From CAYNKA01 sp964397655 (GTDB lineage: Bacteria > Spirochaetota > Spirochaetia > DTKZ01): a DNA stretch of 64,000 nt. Every line of letters starts with the position of its first letter. Positions within the stretch are counted from its first letter, which is position 1. Both the position numbers and the translations under genes were made by a program. The notes under the pieces were generated by a model, which did not search any database, had not been told where the DNA came from, and worked only from the letters and a program-made list of their open reading frames with translations. Of this stretch, positions 33,518-43,100 are shown piece after piece. The stretch is from NCBI GenBank assembly GCA_964397655.1, contig CAYNKA010000012.1, positions 62,001-126,000 on the forward strand, in the 5' to 3' direction.

Positions 33518-34903
33518 ATGTCGACTCGAATCGTTCTCGACCCCCGTGACATTCCGCGCCGGTGGTACAATCTCGCGGCGGACCTTCCGGTCCCGATGCA
33601 GCCGCCTCTCGGACCGGACGGAAAACCGGTATCTCCCGACATGCTGAAGCCCATTTTCCCGAACGCCCTCATCGAGCAGGAGATGTCGTCGAAACGATGG
33701 ATCGACATTCCCGAGGGAATCCTCGAAGTCCTCGCGAAATGGAGGCCTTCTCCTCTCCACAGGGCCAAGTCCCTCGAAAGGCACCTCGGCACTCCGGCCA
33801 GGATCTACTACAAGAACGAGAGCGTGTCCCCCGCGGGCAGTCACAAGCCGAACACCGCGATCGCCCAGGCCTGGTACAACAAACAGGAGGGGGTGAAGCA
33901 CCTCACGACCGAGACGGGAGCCGGACAGTGGGGCTGCGCCCTCGCCTTCTCCTGCGCCCAGGTGGGGCTGGACTGCAAGGTCTTCATGGTCCGCGTGAGC
34001 TTCGACCAGAAACCCTACAGGAAGATGATGATGCAGACCTGGGGCGCAGAATGCATACCGAGCCCGTCGGATCGGACCCGGGTGGGGAGGGAAATTCTCG
34101 CCGAGACTCCCGACACGCCCGGAAGCCTCGGCATCGCCATCAGCGAGGCGGTGGAGGCCGCGGTGAGCGACGAGACCGGTTCGACGAAATACGCCCTGGG
34201 CAGCGTGCTCAATCACGTCATGCTTCACCAGACGGTCATCGGCCTCGAGACCAAGAAGCAGCTCGCCCTCGCCGGCGAAAAGACGCCGGACGTGGTCATC
34301 GGCTGCGCCGGAGGCGGCAGCAACTTCGCGGGGCTCGCGTTCCCGTTCGTGGCGGACAAGATCGCGGGCGCCGAAATCGAGATCGTTCCGGTCGAGCCCG
34401 CCTCCTGCCCGACGCTCACGAAGGGGCCGTTCGCCTACGACCTCGGCGACTTCTCCGGCATGACCCCGCTGCTTCCCATGTACACCCTCGGTCACACCTT
34501 CGTGCCGGCTCCCATCCACGCGGGCGGACTCAGATACCACGGCATGGCTCCCCTCGTGTCCCAGGCCGCCCGGCTCGGGCTCCTGTCGCCCCTCGCGGTG
34601 CCCCAGCTCGAATGCTTCAGTTCCGCGATCGTGTTCGCCAGGACCGAAGGCATCATCGTGGCGCCCGAGACGAGTCACGCGGTGGCTGCTGCGATCCGCG
34701 AGGCGAACAAGGCCAAGGAGGAGGGAAAGGAGAAGGTCATCGTCTTCGGCCTTTCCGGCCACGGACTCGTGGACCTCAAGGGCTACGATCAGTTCATGAA
34801 GGGGGAACTCTCGGACTACGAGCTTCCGGCGGCCGCGATCGAACGGAATCTCGAGGCGATCAAGGATTTTCCGAAACCCGAGCCCGTCGGCGCGGGCCGC
34901 TGA
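33518..34903 (+). CDS. trpB: Tryptophan synthase beta chain, TrpB2 type
   Basis: A 461-residue PLP enzyme of the long TrpB2 class. It has the Schiff-base Lys in SPAGSHKPNTA, the catalytic Glu in TTETGAGQWG, a phosphate-binding GCAGGGSNFAG, and the RYHGMAPLVS and FSGHGL-like (FGLSGHGLVDL) segments. It condenses indole with serine. No trpA or other trp gene is nearby, typical of TrpB2, which may salvage indole. There are two in-frame starts: ATG 33518 with AAGGAGG (chosen) and ATG 33494, six bases after the -10, which could be used on a leaderless transcript and would add eight residues. Confidence 0.92.
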   Translation: MSTRIVLDPRDIPRRWYNLAADLPVPMQPPLGPDGKPVSPDMLKPIFPNALIEQEMSSKRWIDIPEGILEVLAKWRPSPLHRAKSLERHLGTPARIYYKNESVSPAGSHKPNTAIAQAWYNKQEGVKHLTTETGAGQWGCALAFSCAQVGLDCKVFMVRVSFDQKPYRKMMMQTWGAECIPSPSDRTRVGREILAETPDTPGSLGIAISEAVEAAVSDETGSTKYALGSVLNHVMLHQTVIGLETKKQLALAGEKTPDVVIGCAGGGSNFAGLAFPFVADKIAGAEIEIVPVEPASCPTLTKGPFAYDLGDFSGMTPLLPMYTLGHTFVPAPIHAGGLRYHGMAPLVSQAARLGLLSPLAVPQLECFSSAIVFARTEGIIVAPETSHAVAAAIREANKAKEEGKEKVIVFGLSGHGLVDLKGYDQFMKGELSDYELPAAAIERNLEAIKDFPKPEPVGAGR

Positions 34904-34937
34904 GGACGCCTCCGGCCCGTTTTCGCCCCGCCGTTTT

Positions 34938-34967
34938 CGCCCCGCCTCTTGTGGCGGGGCGGTTTTT
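34938..34967 (+). terminator. Rho-independent terminator after trpB
   Basis: CGCCCCGCC/GGCGGGGCG stem with a six-base loop followed by G and five T residues. The left arm lies in a 14-bp tandem duplication (GTTTTCGCCCCGCC twice, ending at 34946). The -35 of the next promoter lies within this hairpin. Confidence 0.88.
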
Positions 34968-34977
34968 CCGGTACAAT
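34949..34977 (+). promoter_or_regulatory. Near-leaderless promoter of psd, overlapping the trpB terminator
   Basis: TTGTGG (34949-34954), a 17-bp spacer, and TACAAT (34972-34977), nine bases before the ATG at 34987. The -35 overlaps the loop and right arm of the trpB terminator. Confidence 0.55.
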
Positions 34978-34986
34978 CATGGAACG

Positions 34987-35661
34987 ATGAAAATACCGCT
35001 GACGAAATTCGGCCTGCCTCAGGTCGCCCTCTTTCCGGCCCTGACCGTGCTTGTCATGATCGTCCTGTACTTCCTTCTGCGTTCCGGTGCCGCACTCGTC
35101 GTCCTCGAAGCGGCTTTGGGTCTCGTTCTGATTTGGATGTTCTCCTTTTTCCGCGATCCGGAACGGATCGTGCCCGCGGATACGAACGTCCTCCTCTCGC
35201 CCGCCGACGGGACGGTCACCGACGTCGACCTGGTCGATTTTCCCGACGGGACCGAGGGAAAGGCGGTCCGCATCGGCATCTTCCTCAGCGTGTTCAACGT
35301 CCACATCAACAGGGCCCCCTGCGCGGTCCGAATCGAGAAGGTGACCTACAAGGAAGGAGCCTTCAAGAACGCCATGTCGCCGGAATCCGGCAGGGTGAAC
35401 GAATCGAACGACGTCTCGATGCAGAGGCTCGAGGAGCCCCGCGACCGTCTCGTCGTCCGCCAGATCTCGGGAGCCATAGCCCGCAGGATCGTCTGCGCCG
35501 CCCAGATCGGAGATACGCTTTCCCAGGGGGAACGGTTCGGCATGATCAAATTCGGATCCCGCACCGAGCTCTACCTGCCCGGCTCGGACAGGGCGAAGGT
35601 CCTCGTTTCTCCCGGGGACAAGGTGAAAGCGGGACTCACCGTGATGGTACGATATCAATAG
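34987..35661 (+). CDS. psd: Phosphatidylserine decarboxylase (short, archaetidylserine type)
   Basis: A 224-residue membrane-associated proenzyme. Two N-terminal hydrophobic segments precede FFRDPER, LSPADGTV, SVFNVHINRAP and the self-cleavage site KFGSRTEL, where the Gly-Ser bond is processed to make the pyruvoyl group. It converts phosphatidylserine to phosphatidylethanolamine at the inner membrane. It is followed 19 bases later by pssA, so the two enzymes of the pathway are cotranscribed. The same frame is open far upstream through trpB antiphase, but the real start is the ATG at 34987. Confidence 0.93.
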   Translation: MKIPLTKFGLPQVALFPALTVLVMIVLYFLLRSGAALVVLEAALGLVLIWMFSFFRDPERIVPADTNVLLSPADGTVTDVDLVDFPDGTEGKAVRIGIFLSVFNVHINRAPCAVRIEKVTYKEGAFKNAMSPESGRVNESNDVSMQRLEEPRDRLVVRQISGAIARRIVCAAQIGDTLSQGERFGMIKFGSRTELYLPGSDRAKVLVSPGDKVKAGLTVMVRYQ

Positions 35662-35680
35662 AACAAGGTAGCCGTATAAA

Positions 35681-36631
35681 ATGAAAAGATTCAGGAATCC
35701 CATGCGCCGCAGTTCCCTGGTACAGCGCGTGAAGAAGCAGCGAATCAAGTACATCGCCATACTTCCCAACCTCATCACCCTGCTCAACGCCGTCTGCGGA
35801 TTCGTGGCCATCGGATTCACCGTACGCGGAAGCGTCCCGGCCCAGGAACTCGGCGGCAAGCCTTCGCTCACCTATTTCGCCCTCGCAGGATACATGATCT
35901 TTCTCGCGATGGTGGCGGACATGCTCGACGGCCGCGTGGCCAGACTGAGCAAGTCGACCTCGAGTTTCGGCGGCCAGCTCGACAGCCTTTCGGACGCCGT
36001 CAGCTTCGGAGTCGCGCCGGCCCTCCTCATGATCAAGGTCTTCGAGAACAAACTCATGCAGCTCGCGGAGGACGCGCCCACCTTCGTTCGGTTCGCCGGC
36101 CGTTTCGGCGCGTTCTGCGCCGTCATCTACGTATGCTGCACCATCATCAGGCTCGCCAGGTTCAACGTGGAGAACGAGGAGGACGAATCCTCGCACATGA
36201 GTTTTTCCGGCCTTCCCTCGCCGGCCGCCGCGGGTGCGGTCGTGAGCCTCGTCATCCTCCAACAAGACTTCCTTTCCCGGCTCGCGGCGCGCACGGATTT
36301 CGAGATCCTCAAGGCCGTCGAGAACCTCATCCCCTGGGGCCTTCCGGTCGTGGCTCTCGTCGCCGCTTTCCTCATGGTGAGCCGCATCCGCTACCCCCAC
36401 GTCGTGAACCAGCAGTTCCGGGGCAAGAAGCCCTTCTCGTCGTTCATCCTCACGGTTCTCGCGCTCGTCTTCATCCTCTGGAACATACAGCTCACCCTGG
36501 CGGCGATGTTCTGCGGGTTCATGGTCTGGGGTTTCCTGCGCTGGATCTTCCTGAAGCTCACCGGCAAGCTCTCCCCCCAGGCGCCGCAGGCGGCCTCCCA
36601 GGTTCCGGGTTCCGACAAGCCCGAGGCTTGA
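35681..36631 (+). CDS. pssA: CDP-diacylglycerol-serine O-phosphatidyltransferase
   Basis: A 316-residue polytopic CDP-alcohol phosphatidyltransferase with the signature DGRVARLSKSTSSFGGQLDSLSD (D-G-x2-A-R-x8-G-x3-D-x3-D). It begins with a basic segment (MKRFRNPMRRSSLVQRVKKQR) and has about eight hydrophobic helices; the C-terminus is Pro/Gln-rich. It makes phosphatidylserine from CDP-diacylglycerol and serine, feeding Psd encoded just upstream. It is longer than the short PssA of Bacillus. Confidence 0.93.
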   Translation: MKRFRNPMRRSSLVQRVKKQRIKYIAILPNLITLLNAVCGFVAIGFTVRGSVPAQELGGKPSLTYFALAGYMIFLAMVADMLDGRVARLSKSTSSFGGQLDSLSDAVSFGVAPALLMIKVFENKLMQLAEDAPTFVRFAGRFGAFCAVIYVCCTIIRLARFNVENEEDESSHMSFSGLPSPAAAGAVVSLVILQQDFLSRLAARTDFEILKAVENLIPWGLPVVALVAAFLMVSRIRYPHVVNQQFRGKKPFSSFILTVLALVFILWNIQLTLAAMFCGFMVWGFLRWIFLKLTGKLSPQAPQAASQVPGSDKPEA

Positions 36632-36642
36632 CGGGGGACGGC

Positions 36643-37272
36643 GTGCCGGGACGGGAAAGGATTCCTCTCGACTGCATCGTCCTCGCCGCCGGCCTCTCCT
36701 CACGGATGCAAGCGTTCAAACCAGTCCTTCCTCTCGCCGGTTCCACCGTCATCGAGCGGGCCGTGGGGAACGCCCTCGCGGCCTGCCGCAGGGTGATCCT
36801 CGTGACGGGCTATCGGGCCGAGGAAGTCGAAGCCCTGTTCCGCCTCGACCCGAGGGTGAAGCCCGTGCGGAACCCGGCCTACGAAACGGGGATGTTTTCA
36901 TCGATACGGCGCGGAGTCGCCGAGGCGGAGGGGCCGGCCTGCTTCCTGCAGCCCGGCGACCTTCCCTTCGTCCCCGAAGAGCTCTTCTTCTCGCTCCACG
37001 AGGCCTTTCTTTCCCGATGCGGGGACGAAGCGAAGGCGCTGCCTGCCGCCTTCAGGCCCGAGGGAGCGGGGAGGAGGGGACACCCGCTTCTCCTGAACCG
37101 GGCCTTCATCGGCCTCGTTCTCGAGGCTTCCGACGGTTCTTCCATGAGGGATCTGTTCCGGACGGCGGGCGCCCCTCGGGCGGTTCCCTGCCTCGATCCT
37201 GGGGCGTATTTCGACCTCGATACCCCCGAGGACTATGAAAAGGCGTCCTCGGAAGCGTCGCCCTGGGGTTGA
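36643..37272 (+). CDS. MobA/MocA-like nucleotidyltransferase
   Basis: A 209-residue NTP_transf_3 protein. LDCIVLAAGLSSRMQAFKPVLPLAG is the nucleotide-binding loop; LQPGDLPFVPEELF carries the metal-binding Asp; GRRGHPLLLNRAF and a terminal DLDTPEDYE complete the MocA-type pattern. MocA-like enzymes add CMP or GMP to molybdopterin, but relatives act on other substrates, and no molybdenum genes are near. The GTG start at 36643, 11 bases after the pssA stop and preceded by GGGGGA, is chosen because it just precedes the conserved loop. Confidence 0.8.
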   Translation: MPGRERIPLDCIVLAAGLSSRMQAFKPVLPLAGSTVIERAVGNALAACRRVILVTGYRAEEVEALFRLDPRVKPVRNPAYETGMFSSIRRGVAEAEGPACFLQPGDLPFVPEELFFSLHEAFLSRCGDEAKALPAAFRPEGAGRRGHPLLLNRAFIGLVLEASDGSSMRDLFRTAGAPRAVPCLDPGAYFDLDTPEDYEKASSEASPWG

Positions 37273-37281
37273 GACCGATCG

Positions 37282-38592
37282 TCAGGGCCGTTCTGCGATG
37301 GGGACGAAGGCCCTCTCCGTGTTGCCGGTGTAGACCTGGCGGGGCCTCATGATCTTCTGCTCCTTGTCCTTGCGGTTCTCGAGCCAGTGGGCGATCCAGC
37401 CCGGCAGTCTGCCTATCGCGAACATCACGGTGAACATGTTGGTTGGGATGCCCATGGCCCGATACGCGATCCCGGTATAGTAGTCGACGTTCGGGTAGAG
37501 GTTCTTTTCCTTGAAATAGGAGTCGTTCATGGCCGCTTCCTCGAGGGCGAGAGCTACGTCGAGGAGCGGATCGTCCTTTATGCCGAGATGGGCGAGGAGC
37601 CGCGTGCAGGCGTCCTTCGCGATCCGGGCCCGGGGATCGTAGGTCTTGTACACGCGATGTCCGAACCCCATGAGCCGAACCTTGCCGTCTTTCTTCTTCG
37701 CGGATTCCACGACGTCCTTGACCTTGTGGCCGCCCTGCAGAATTCCTTCGAGCATCTCGATTACCGCCTGGTTCGCTCCTCCGTGCAGGGGCCCCCAGAG
37801 CGCGCAGATCCCCGCGGCGATCGACGCGTACAGGTTCGCCCCCGAGCTTCCCACGGTCCTCACCACGGTCGTGGAGCAGTTCTGCTCGTGGTCGGCGTGG
37901 ATGATGAGGAAGAGGTTGAGGATGTTCTCCAGCACCGGGTCGATCTGGTAGTCGCGCACGGGCGACGAAAACATCATGTTGAGGAAATTCTCGCAGTAGC
38001 GGAGCTTGTAGCTCGGGTACACGAAGGGAAGGCCGACGGATTTCCGATAGGAATACGCCGCTATGGTCCTCATCTTCGAGAGAAGTCTGGTGACCATGTT
38101 GTCGATTCTTTCGTCCGGGGACTCCACCTGGAGTTCCGGATAGAAGGTCGCGAGCGATACCACCATGGCGGAAAGCACCGCCATGGGATGGGCGTATTCG
38201 GGATAGTTCCGGAAGAAATGCTGCATGTCCTCGTGGATCATGGAATGAAGGTTCATGAGCTCGGAAAAGCTCTTCCTTTCCTGGAGGTTCGGAAGCTTGC
38301 CGAAGATGAGAAGATAGGCCACGTCGAGGAACATGCAGTTCTCCGCGAGATCTTCGATCCTGTAGCCCCGGTGGAGGAGAATTCCCTGCTCGCCGTCGAC
38401 GAAGGTAATGTCGCTCGAGCAAATTCCCGTGTTCGCCAGTCCCGGATCGTAGGTGAGGCACCCGGTTTCCTTTCGGAGCGAGGTGACGTCGATCGCGCGC
38501 TCCCCTCTGGATCCTTCGTAGATCGGAAGGATCAATTCCTTTCCGTCCACGGACAATGACGCCATGTTCACCTTGGTTTTGCCGTTGTCCAT
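37282..38592 (-). CDS. gltA: Citrate synthase
   Basis: A 436-residue type II citrate synthase. It has the catalytic His in GPLHGGANQAV, His/Arg in GFGHRVYKTYDPRA, and HADHEQNCSTT. It condenses oxaloacetate and acetyl-CoA, so it competes with oxaloacetate decarboxylase and PEPCK for substrate. The RBS is GGAGGTGA. It follows the HAD phosphatase gene by four bases and is probably cotranscribed with it. It converges on the MobA-like gene. Confidence 0.95.
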   Translation of the reverse strand: MDNGKTKVNMASLSVDGKELILPIYEGSRGERAIDVTSLRKETGCLTYDPGLANTGICSSDITFVDGEQGILLHRGYRIEDLAENCMFLDVAYLLIFGKLPNLQERKSFSELMNLHSMIHEDMQHFFRNYPEYAHPMAVLSAMVVSLATFYPELQVESPDERIDNMVTRLLSKMRTIAAYSYRKSVGLPFVYPSYKLRYCENFLNMMFSSPVRDYQIDPVLENILNLFLIIHADHEQNCSTTVVRTVGSSGANLYASIAAGICALWGPLHGGANQAVIEMLEGILQGGHKVKDVVESAKKKDGKVRLMGFGHRVYKTYDPRARIAKDACTRLLAHLGIKDDPLLDVALALEEAAMNDSYFKEKNLYPNVDYYTGIAYRAMGIPTNMFTVMFAIGRLPGWIAHWLENRKDKEQKIMRPRQVYTGNTERAFVPIAERP

Positions 38593-38596
38593 TCAT

Positions 38597-39238
38597 TCAC
38601 CTCCGGAGAAACGATTCGAGTTCGGTTATTTTTCTGATGGTTGGAAGCCCGTGATCGAGCCGGTCGTGCTTTCCGGTCTCGTCCACGAGCAATCCCTGGC
38701 CTCCGATTTCCCGGAACGGGAGGAGGTATCTCGGCAGGTCGTCGATGAAGAGAACCTCCTCGGCGGAAGAGGCGCCGACGGCTCTCACGCCGTTGTCGAA
38801 CGCTTCGCGATGGGGCTTGCCGCAGAAACGATTGTACCGGATGTCTATGATCCGGGCGAAACGGTCAGCTATCCCGAGGCGGTCGAGGACCCGCTCGGCG
38901 TGCTCGATGGGGGAATTCGTGAGCACGATCTTCGGAAGATCGATCCTGTCGAGCATCGCGGGAAGTTCGGGATCGAAGGCGATGAAATCCCCCACGTTCA
39001 GGGGATGGACCGCCTCGAGGTACCGGTCCTCTTCGCGGAATCCGTGGGCTTCGCGGAGCCAGGTGAGGGTCGTTCCGAAGGGGACGGCGTCGGATTTTCG
39101 CCTCCGTCTCGCCTCCTCGGGCGGCACTCCGAGGTAGTCGGCGACGAAGAGGGTCATGAGCCTGTCGATTTCCCGGTCGAGACCGCTGGAAGATGGGTAG
39201 AGCGTGTTGTCCAGGTCGAAGAGCAGATACCTTACCAT
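38597..39238 (-). CDS. HAD-superfamily hydrolase (SDT1/pyrimidine 5'-nucleotidase type)
   Basis: A 213-residue HAD phosphatase. Motif I is FDLDNTLYP (catalytic Asp pair), motif II IVLTNSP, motif III has the Lys in CGKPHREAF, and motif IV is FIDDLPRYL. The cap is helical, as in Sdt1/PHM8-type nucleotidases. The substrate is probably a small phosphorylated metabolite. The promoter TTGTCC-N17-TCTAAT ends six bases before the ATG, so it is probably leaderless. It precedes gltA with a four-base gap. Confidence 0.85.
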   Translation of the reverse strand: MVRYLLFDLDNTLYPSSSGLDREIDRLMTLFVADYLGVPPEEARRRRKSDAVPFGTTLTWLREAHGFREEDRYLEAVHPLNVGDFIAFDPELPAMLDRIDLPKIVLTNSPIEHAERVLDRLGIADRFARIIDIRYNRFCGKPHREAFDNGVRAVGASSAEEVLFIDDLPRYLLPFREIGGQGLLVDETGKHDRLDHGLPTIRKITELESFLRR

Positions 39239-39244
39239 GGGGCC

Positions 39245-39273
39245 ATTAGATCATGGAAGGCGAAAAAGGACAA
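39245..39273 (-). promoter_or_regulatory. Leaderless promoter of the HAD-gltA unit
   Basis: Minus strand TTGTCC (39273-39268), a 17-bp spacer, and TCTAAT (39250-39245), six bases before the ATG. Confidence 0.5.
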
Positions 39274-39284
39274 GATATTTATTG

Positions 39285-39315
39285 CATAATTAAACGGAAA
39301 AATTGAATAATTATG
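39285..39315. repeat. AT-only inverted repeat
   Basis: CATAATTA (39285-39292) and TAATTATG (39308-39315) are perfect inverted repeats just after the stop codon of the CBM-like gene. It may be a weak terminator or an operator for the HAD promoter directly beside it. Confidence 0.4.
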
Positions 39316-39318
39316 TAT

Positions 39319-40035
39319 TCATCGGGATGCGTGCAGGACGGAAACCTCGTTGCCGTCGGAATCGGCCCCGAGTTCGCGGTTCAAAGGATCGGTCTTCCTC
39401 ATGCCGTCGACGACGTAATAGTAATAATGCGTTCCGGGGAGAATCCTGAGGGAGATGGAATAGAGGCCGGGTTTCACCTCCTCGAGGCGATGCATGTAGG
39501 GATCCCAGCCGTTGAAGGTTCCCGCCACGAAGACGGTTCTGCCCGGAACGGTTTTCATGTTGAATTCGGCGGTCCGGGTCTTCGTCTCGTAGATCGGGCT
39601 CTTCAGTTTGGCTTCCGCGACGGCGGGCGGAATCTCAAAGCGGGAAACCGCGATGCCGTCCAGGTCCCGGACCTTCAGCCGGTTCGTGGAATCCGTGGTC
39701 CAGAGGCCGTCGATGACGATACGATAATCCACGTGCTTGAGCCCCTCGGGAATGGGGTAGACGTAGAACAGCACGCCCTTCTGGTTTCGCTGGAAAAGGT
39801 GAACCTCCCTGAAGTTTTCGTGGGCGAAGGCTATTCCGATGTAGCGGACGGGATAGGACGGCTTCTGCGTGAAGAAAATCGCCCCCTCGAACACGTGAGG
39901 CGGCGCCGCTTCCCTCGTCCCCATGATCTTGAGATGCAGTTCGGTGGTCGATTCGAAAGCCGGCGCCGAAGGAACCGCCGCGAGGGTGAACAGCACGGAC
40001 AGGAGGAGAATCCAGCGGTAGATCGTTTTTTCCAT
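39319..40035 (-). CDS. Exported protein with a glycogen-binding (CBM48/AMPK-like) domain
   Basis: A 238-residue protein with a signal peptide (RWILLLSVLFTLAAVPSAPAF). Its C-terminal 90 residues match the CBM48 pattern: VPGRTVFVAGTFNGWDP, then MHRLEEVKPGLYSISLRILPG and HYYYYVVDG. The middle domain is beta-rich and unassigned. CBM48 usually binds alpha-glucans or mediates protein contacts; here the location outside the cytoplasm is unusual. It is divergent from the flagellar-collar-like gene. The start at 40035 was chosen for the signal peptide; an in-frame GTG six codons earlier is possible. Confidence 0.75.
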   Translation of the reverse strand: MEKTIYRWILLLSVLFTLAAVPSAPAFESTTELHLKIMGTREAAPPHVFEGAIFFTQKPSYPVRYIGIAFAHENFREVHLFQRNQKGVLFYVYPIPEGLKHVDYRIVIDGLWTTDSTNRLKVRDLDGIAVSRFEIPPAVAEAKLKSPIYETKTRTAEFNMKTVPGRTVFVAGTFNGWDPYMHRLEEVKPGLYSISLRILPGTHYYYYVVDGMRKTDPLNRELGADSDGNEVSVLHASR

Positions 40036-40066
40036 AATGTCGTCTTTTCCCACGGCGCTTTCACGG

Positions 40067-40096
40067 TTGATCCGGAAAAAGCGCTCCTGCTATAAT
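40067..40096 (+). promoter_or_regulatory. Promoter of the FlcA-like gene
   Basis: TTGATC (40067-40072), an 18-bp spacer, and consensus TATAAT (40091-40096). The leader to the ATG at 40180 is about 75 nt. It does not look like a sigma-28 promoter. Confidence 0.6.
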
Positions 40097-40179
40097 TTTC
40101 GGATCGTCGCCGCCGATCTTGAGGAGGGGGATTCACCTTTTTTGTCTTTTCGCCGACAATCATGAATATAGGAACATAA

Positions 40180-43100
40180 ATGCCTCGGTTGGAAGATATC
40201 AACAAGTTCGTCGAAACTCTCAACACCCTCGGCCGTGAGCAGGAGATTCTCGCCGAACGCGGGGAAAAAATAGAAGCCGTCAAACAGCCCGAGTCCGGCC
40301 TTTCGGACGACCTCAAGGACCTTTTCGGCGCTCCGGCCGAGGGCGGCGATGAAACTCACGGAAAAGAGGAAGCGCCGCTCGACTTCGCGTCGCTTTTCAA
40401 CGAGCCTGCTGACGTCGAGGCGAAGGAGCCCGAGTCCGAAGACTTCGATGCCGGCCCCGAAATGCCGGACTTCGGCGGCCTGGGCGATCTCGGTCTCGGA
40501 GAGGAACCGGAGAAGGCGGAGGAACCGGAGAAGGCGGAGGAACCGGAGAAGGCGGCGGAGCCGGAGGAGCCGGAGGAGCCGGAGGAGCCGCAGGAACAGG
40601 TATCCGGAGGCTTCGAGACCGTCCCTGAAACGCCGGACCTCGGAGATCTCGGAGACCTCGGCCTCGGAGCGGAACCCGAAGGGGGCGCCGAATCAGGTTT
40701 GCCGGAGGCGGAAAAGGAAATCTCCTCATCGGAGGACGATCTTCTCAAGGGCTTCGGCATCGAGGAAGGACGGGAGGGCGATACGGGGACTGAGGCCGCC
40801 GGAGTACCCGAGGAATTCTCCTTGGACGCCGACCTGACAGAGGAGCCCGAGACCCCTGCGGAAGAGGAACTGAAGGACGATCTCGACTTTTCCCTCGCCG
40901 ATTTCGGGATCAAGGAGGAGGCAGAGCCCGGCGGCGAGCCCTCCGAGGCCGAAGCCGGAACCGGCGAGACTCGGGACGACTTTTCCCTTCCCTCCGACCT
41001 CGGGCCGGCCGAGACGCCCGGCGGGGAGAACGAAGCGTTCAATCTGCCCGACGTGGAGGACGCTTTCGGCTTCACGGAGCCGGAGGAAACGCCCCCGCCC
41101 GCCGGAGAAGAGGAATTTTCCTTCGAAGCGCCGAAAGAGGAAGCGGGAACCGCCGGCGGAGGGGACGATTTCTCCGAGGATCAGGCGGTCGAGGTGGAGG
41201 ACATTCCGGAAACCCCGGTGTCCGACGAATTCAGCCTCGGCGATTTCGGGGCGGAGTTCGGCCTGGTCGGCGAGGACAAGAAAGCCCAGGCCGCGGAGCG
41301 GGAACCGGCGATCAACATCCCGGAAGGCGCCCCCGAAATCATCGCAGCGGCGACCGGCGAAGGTTTCAGCCTTTCCGACGAGGATTTCGAGCGGCTCAAG
41401 AAGACTCTCGCCGTTCTTCCGCTCAACGTGAGGATAGCGGTAGAGGACATCATCGGCGAGAACAAGGCGGACGAGGAAGGTCAGCTCAAGCTCGTCCGGA
41501 TGCTCGTCGCCGGCGAATCGGTCAAGAACGTGGCCGGTTTCGCGGGCAAGCTCATCGGCCGTACGCTCACGATACCCAAGGGATACGAGAAGCGGACCGG
41601 GCTCGAATTCGAGGCCGAAAAGAGATCGTTCGCTTACGTGTTCCGGGAAAACATCCTGCCCATCCTCAAGGTCGCCGGAGCGGCGACCGCGGCCCTTGGG
41701 CTCGTCGTTTTTCTCGGATACCAGTTCGTCTACAAACCCATCTACGCGGGTTCGCTGTTCCGCAAGGGATACGCCCTCATCGAAAACGACCGGTTCCGTG
41801 AAGGAAACGAGCTCTTCGCCAAAGCCTTCGCGGTATGGGACGACAAGGACTGGTTCTTCAAATACGCCGAACTCTTCGCTTCGAAGCATCAGTATCGCTA
41901 CGCCCAGGGAAAGTACGAGGAACTCCTCTCCCTGTACGCGGATTACATCGACTCGAAGACCCAGATCAGGACCGAGAGGAAAAAAGACAAGTATTTCAAA
42001 CGAGGCGTGCTCGACTACGCCCTGCTCGAATCGAAAACGCTGGAAAATTACGAGAAGGCCGAACGCATCCTGAAAAGGCTCCTCGACTCGGACATGTACG
42101 ATTACGAGGGTCTCCTCGCGGCGGGTGAGAACTATCTCAGGTGGGCGGACATCGACGTGTCCAAATTCGAATCGGCGCGCCGGGATTTCGGAATCATGCT
42201 GGACAAGTTCGGACCCCGCGACGAGATCCTGTTCGGTTTTCTCGAGTTTTTCATCAGAACCGACAACAAGGACGAAGTGCACCGGCTCAAGGCGATGTTC
42301 GAGGCCAAGAAGGACCTGAAGGTCGACGTGCCCAGATTCGCGGAGCTCGGCGGGTATCTCATCGATAAGAACGAGCTCACCGACGTGAAGAAGATCCTTT
42401 TCCGGGCCATGGAGGCGAACGAGCGCGTGGCGGAAGTCCATTACCAGTTCGCCCGTTTCTACAGGATCACCGAGGCGCCGCGGGACGAGAAGAAAGCGTT
42501 GGACAACGTCGTGATTCTCTACGGCGGGACCCGACCTCTGGGGAAGAAGCAGATCTGGAAATTCATCGACACCTACAACCGGCTCGGGGAACTGCGCTAC
42601 CGTCAGAAGCAGATCATCGACGCCGAGAAGGCCTTCAAGGAAGGAATCCGGCGTTACGAGGAGGCGGTGGAAAAGAAGCTGCTCAAGAAGGACCCGACCC
42701 TCGGCAGGATCTACGTGAACCTCGGCGACATCTACTACTACGTGAGCGGCGATTACGAGGCGGCCCTGGAGAGGTTCCAGCAGGCGGAGGACTCCGGCGT
42801 GCGCGACCCGAGGGTCAGCTACAAGAAGGGATTCATCCGCTATCGTCATGAGGATTACCAGGAGGCCGTGAAGGAGTTCGCCAGGGCGGAGGATTCCATG
42901 GCCTCCAACGCGAACCTCCTCTTCGCCATGGGGAACTCCCTCTACGAGCGTAAGGATTATTTCGCGGCCGAGGGGTATTATTCACATCTCGCGGACAAAC
43001 TCGACACCGCGAGACGGAACATCAAGAACATACGCCCTCACGAGAAAACCTCGGACAGGGCGGTCGTACTCAACCAGATGAGGCTCTACAACAACCTGGG

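Noticed and set aside
33562..35661. A single 699-codon frame ending as psd
   Set aside because: The part before 34987 is an out-of-frame reading of trpB; the terminator and promoter at 34938-34977 separate the two genes.
40501..40590. CRISPR-like array in the FlcA-like gene
   Set aside because: The repeats are directly tandem without spacers and are in-frame coding for EEPEKA units.
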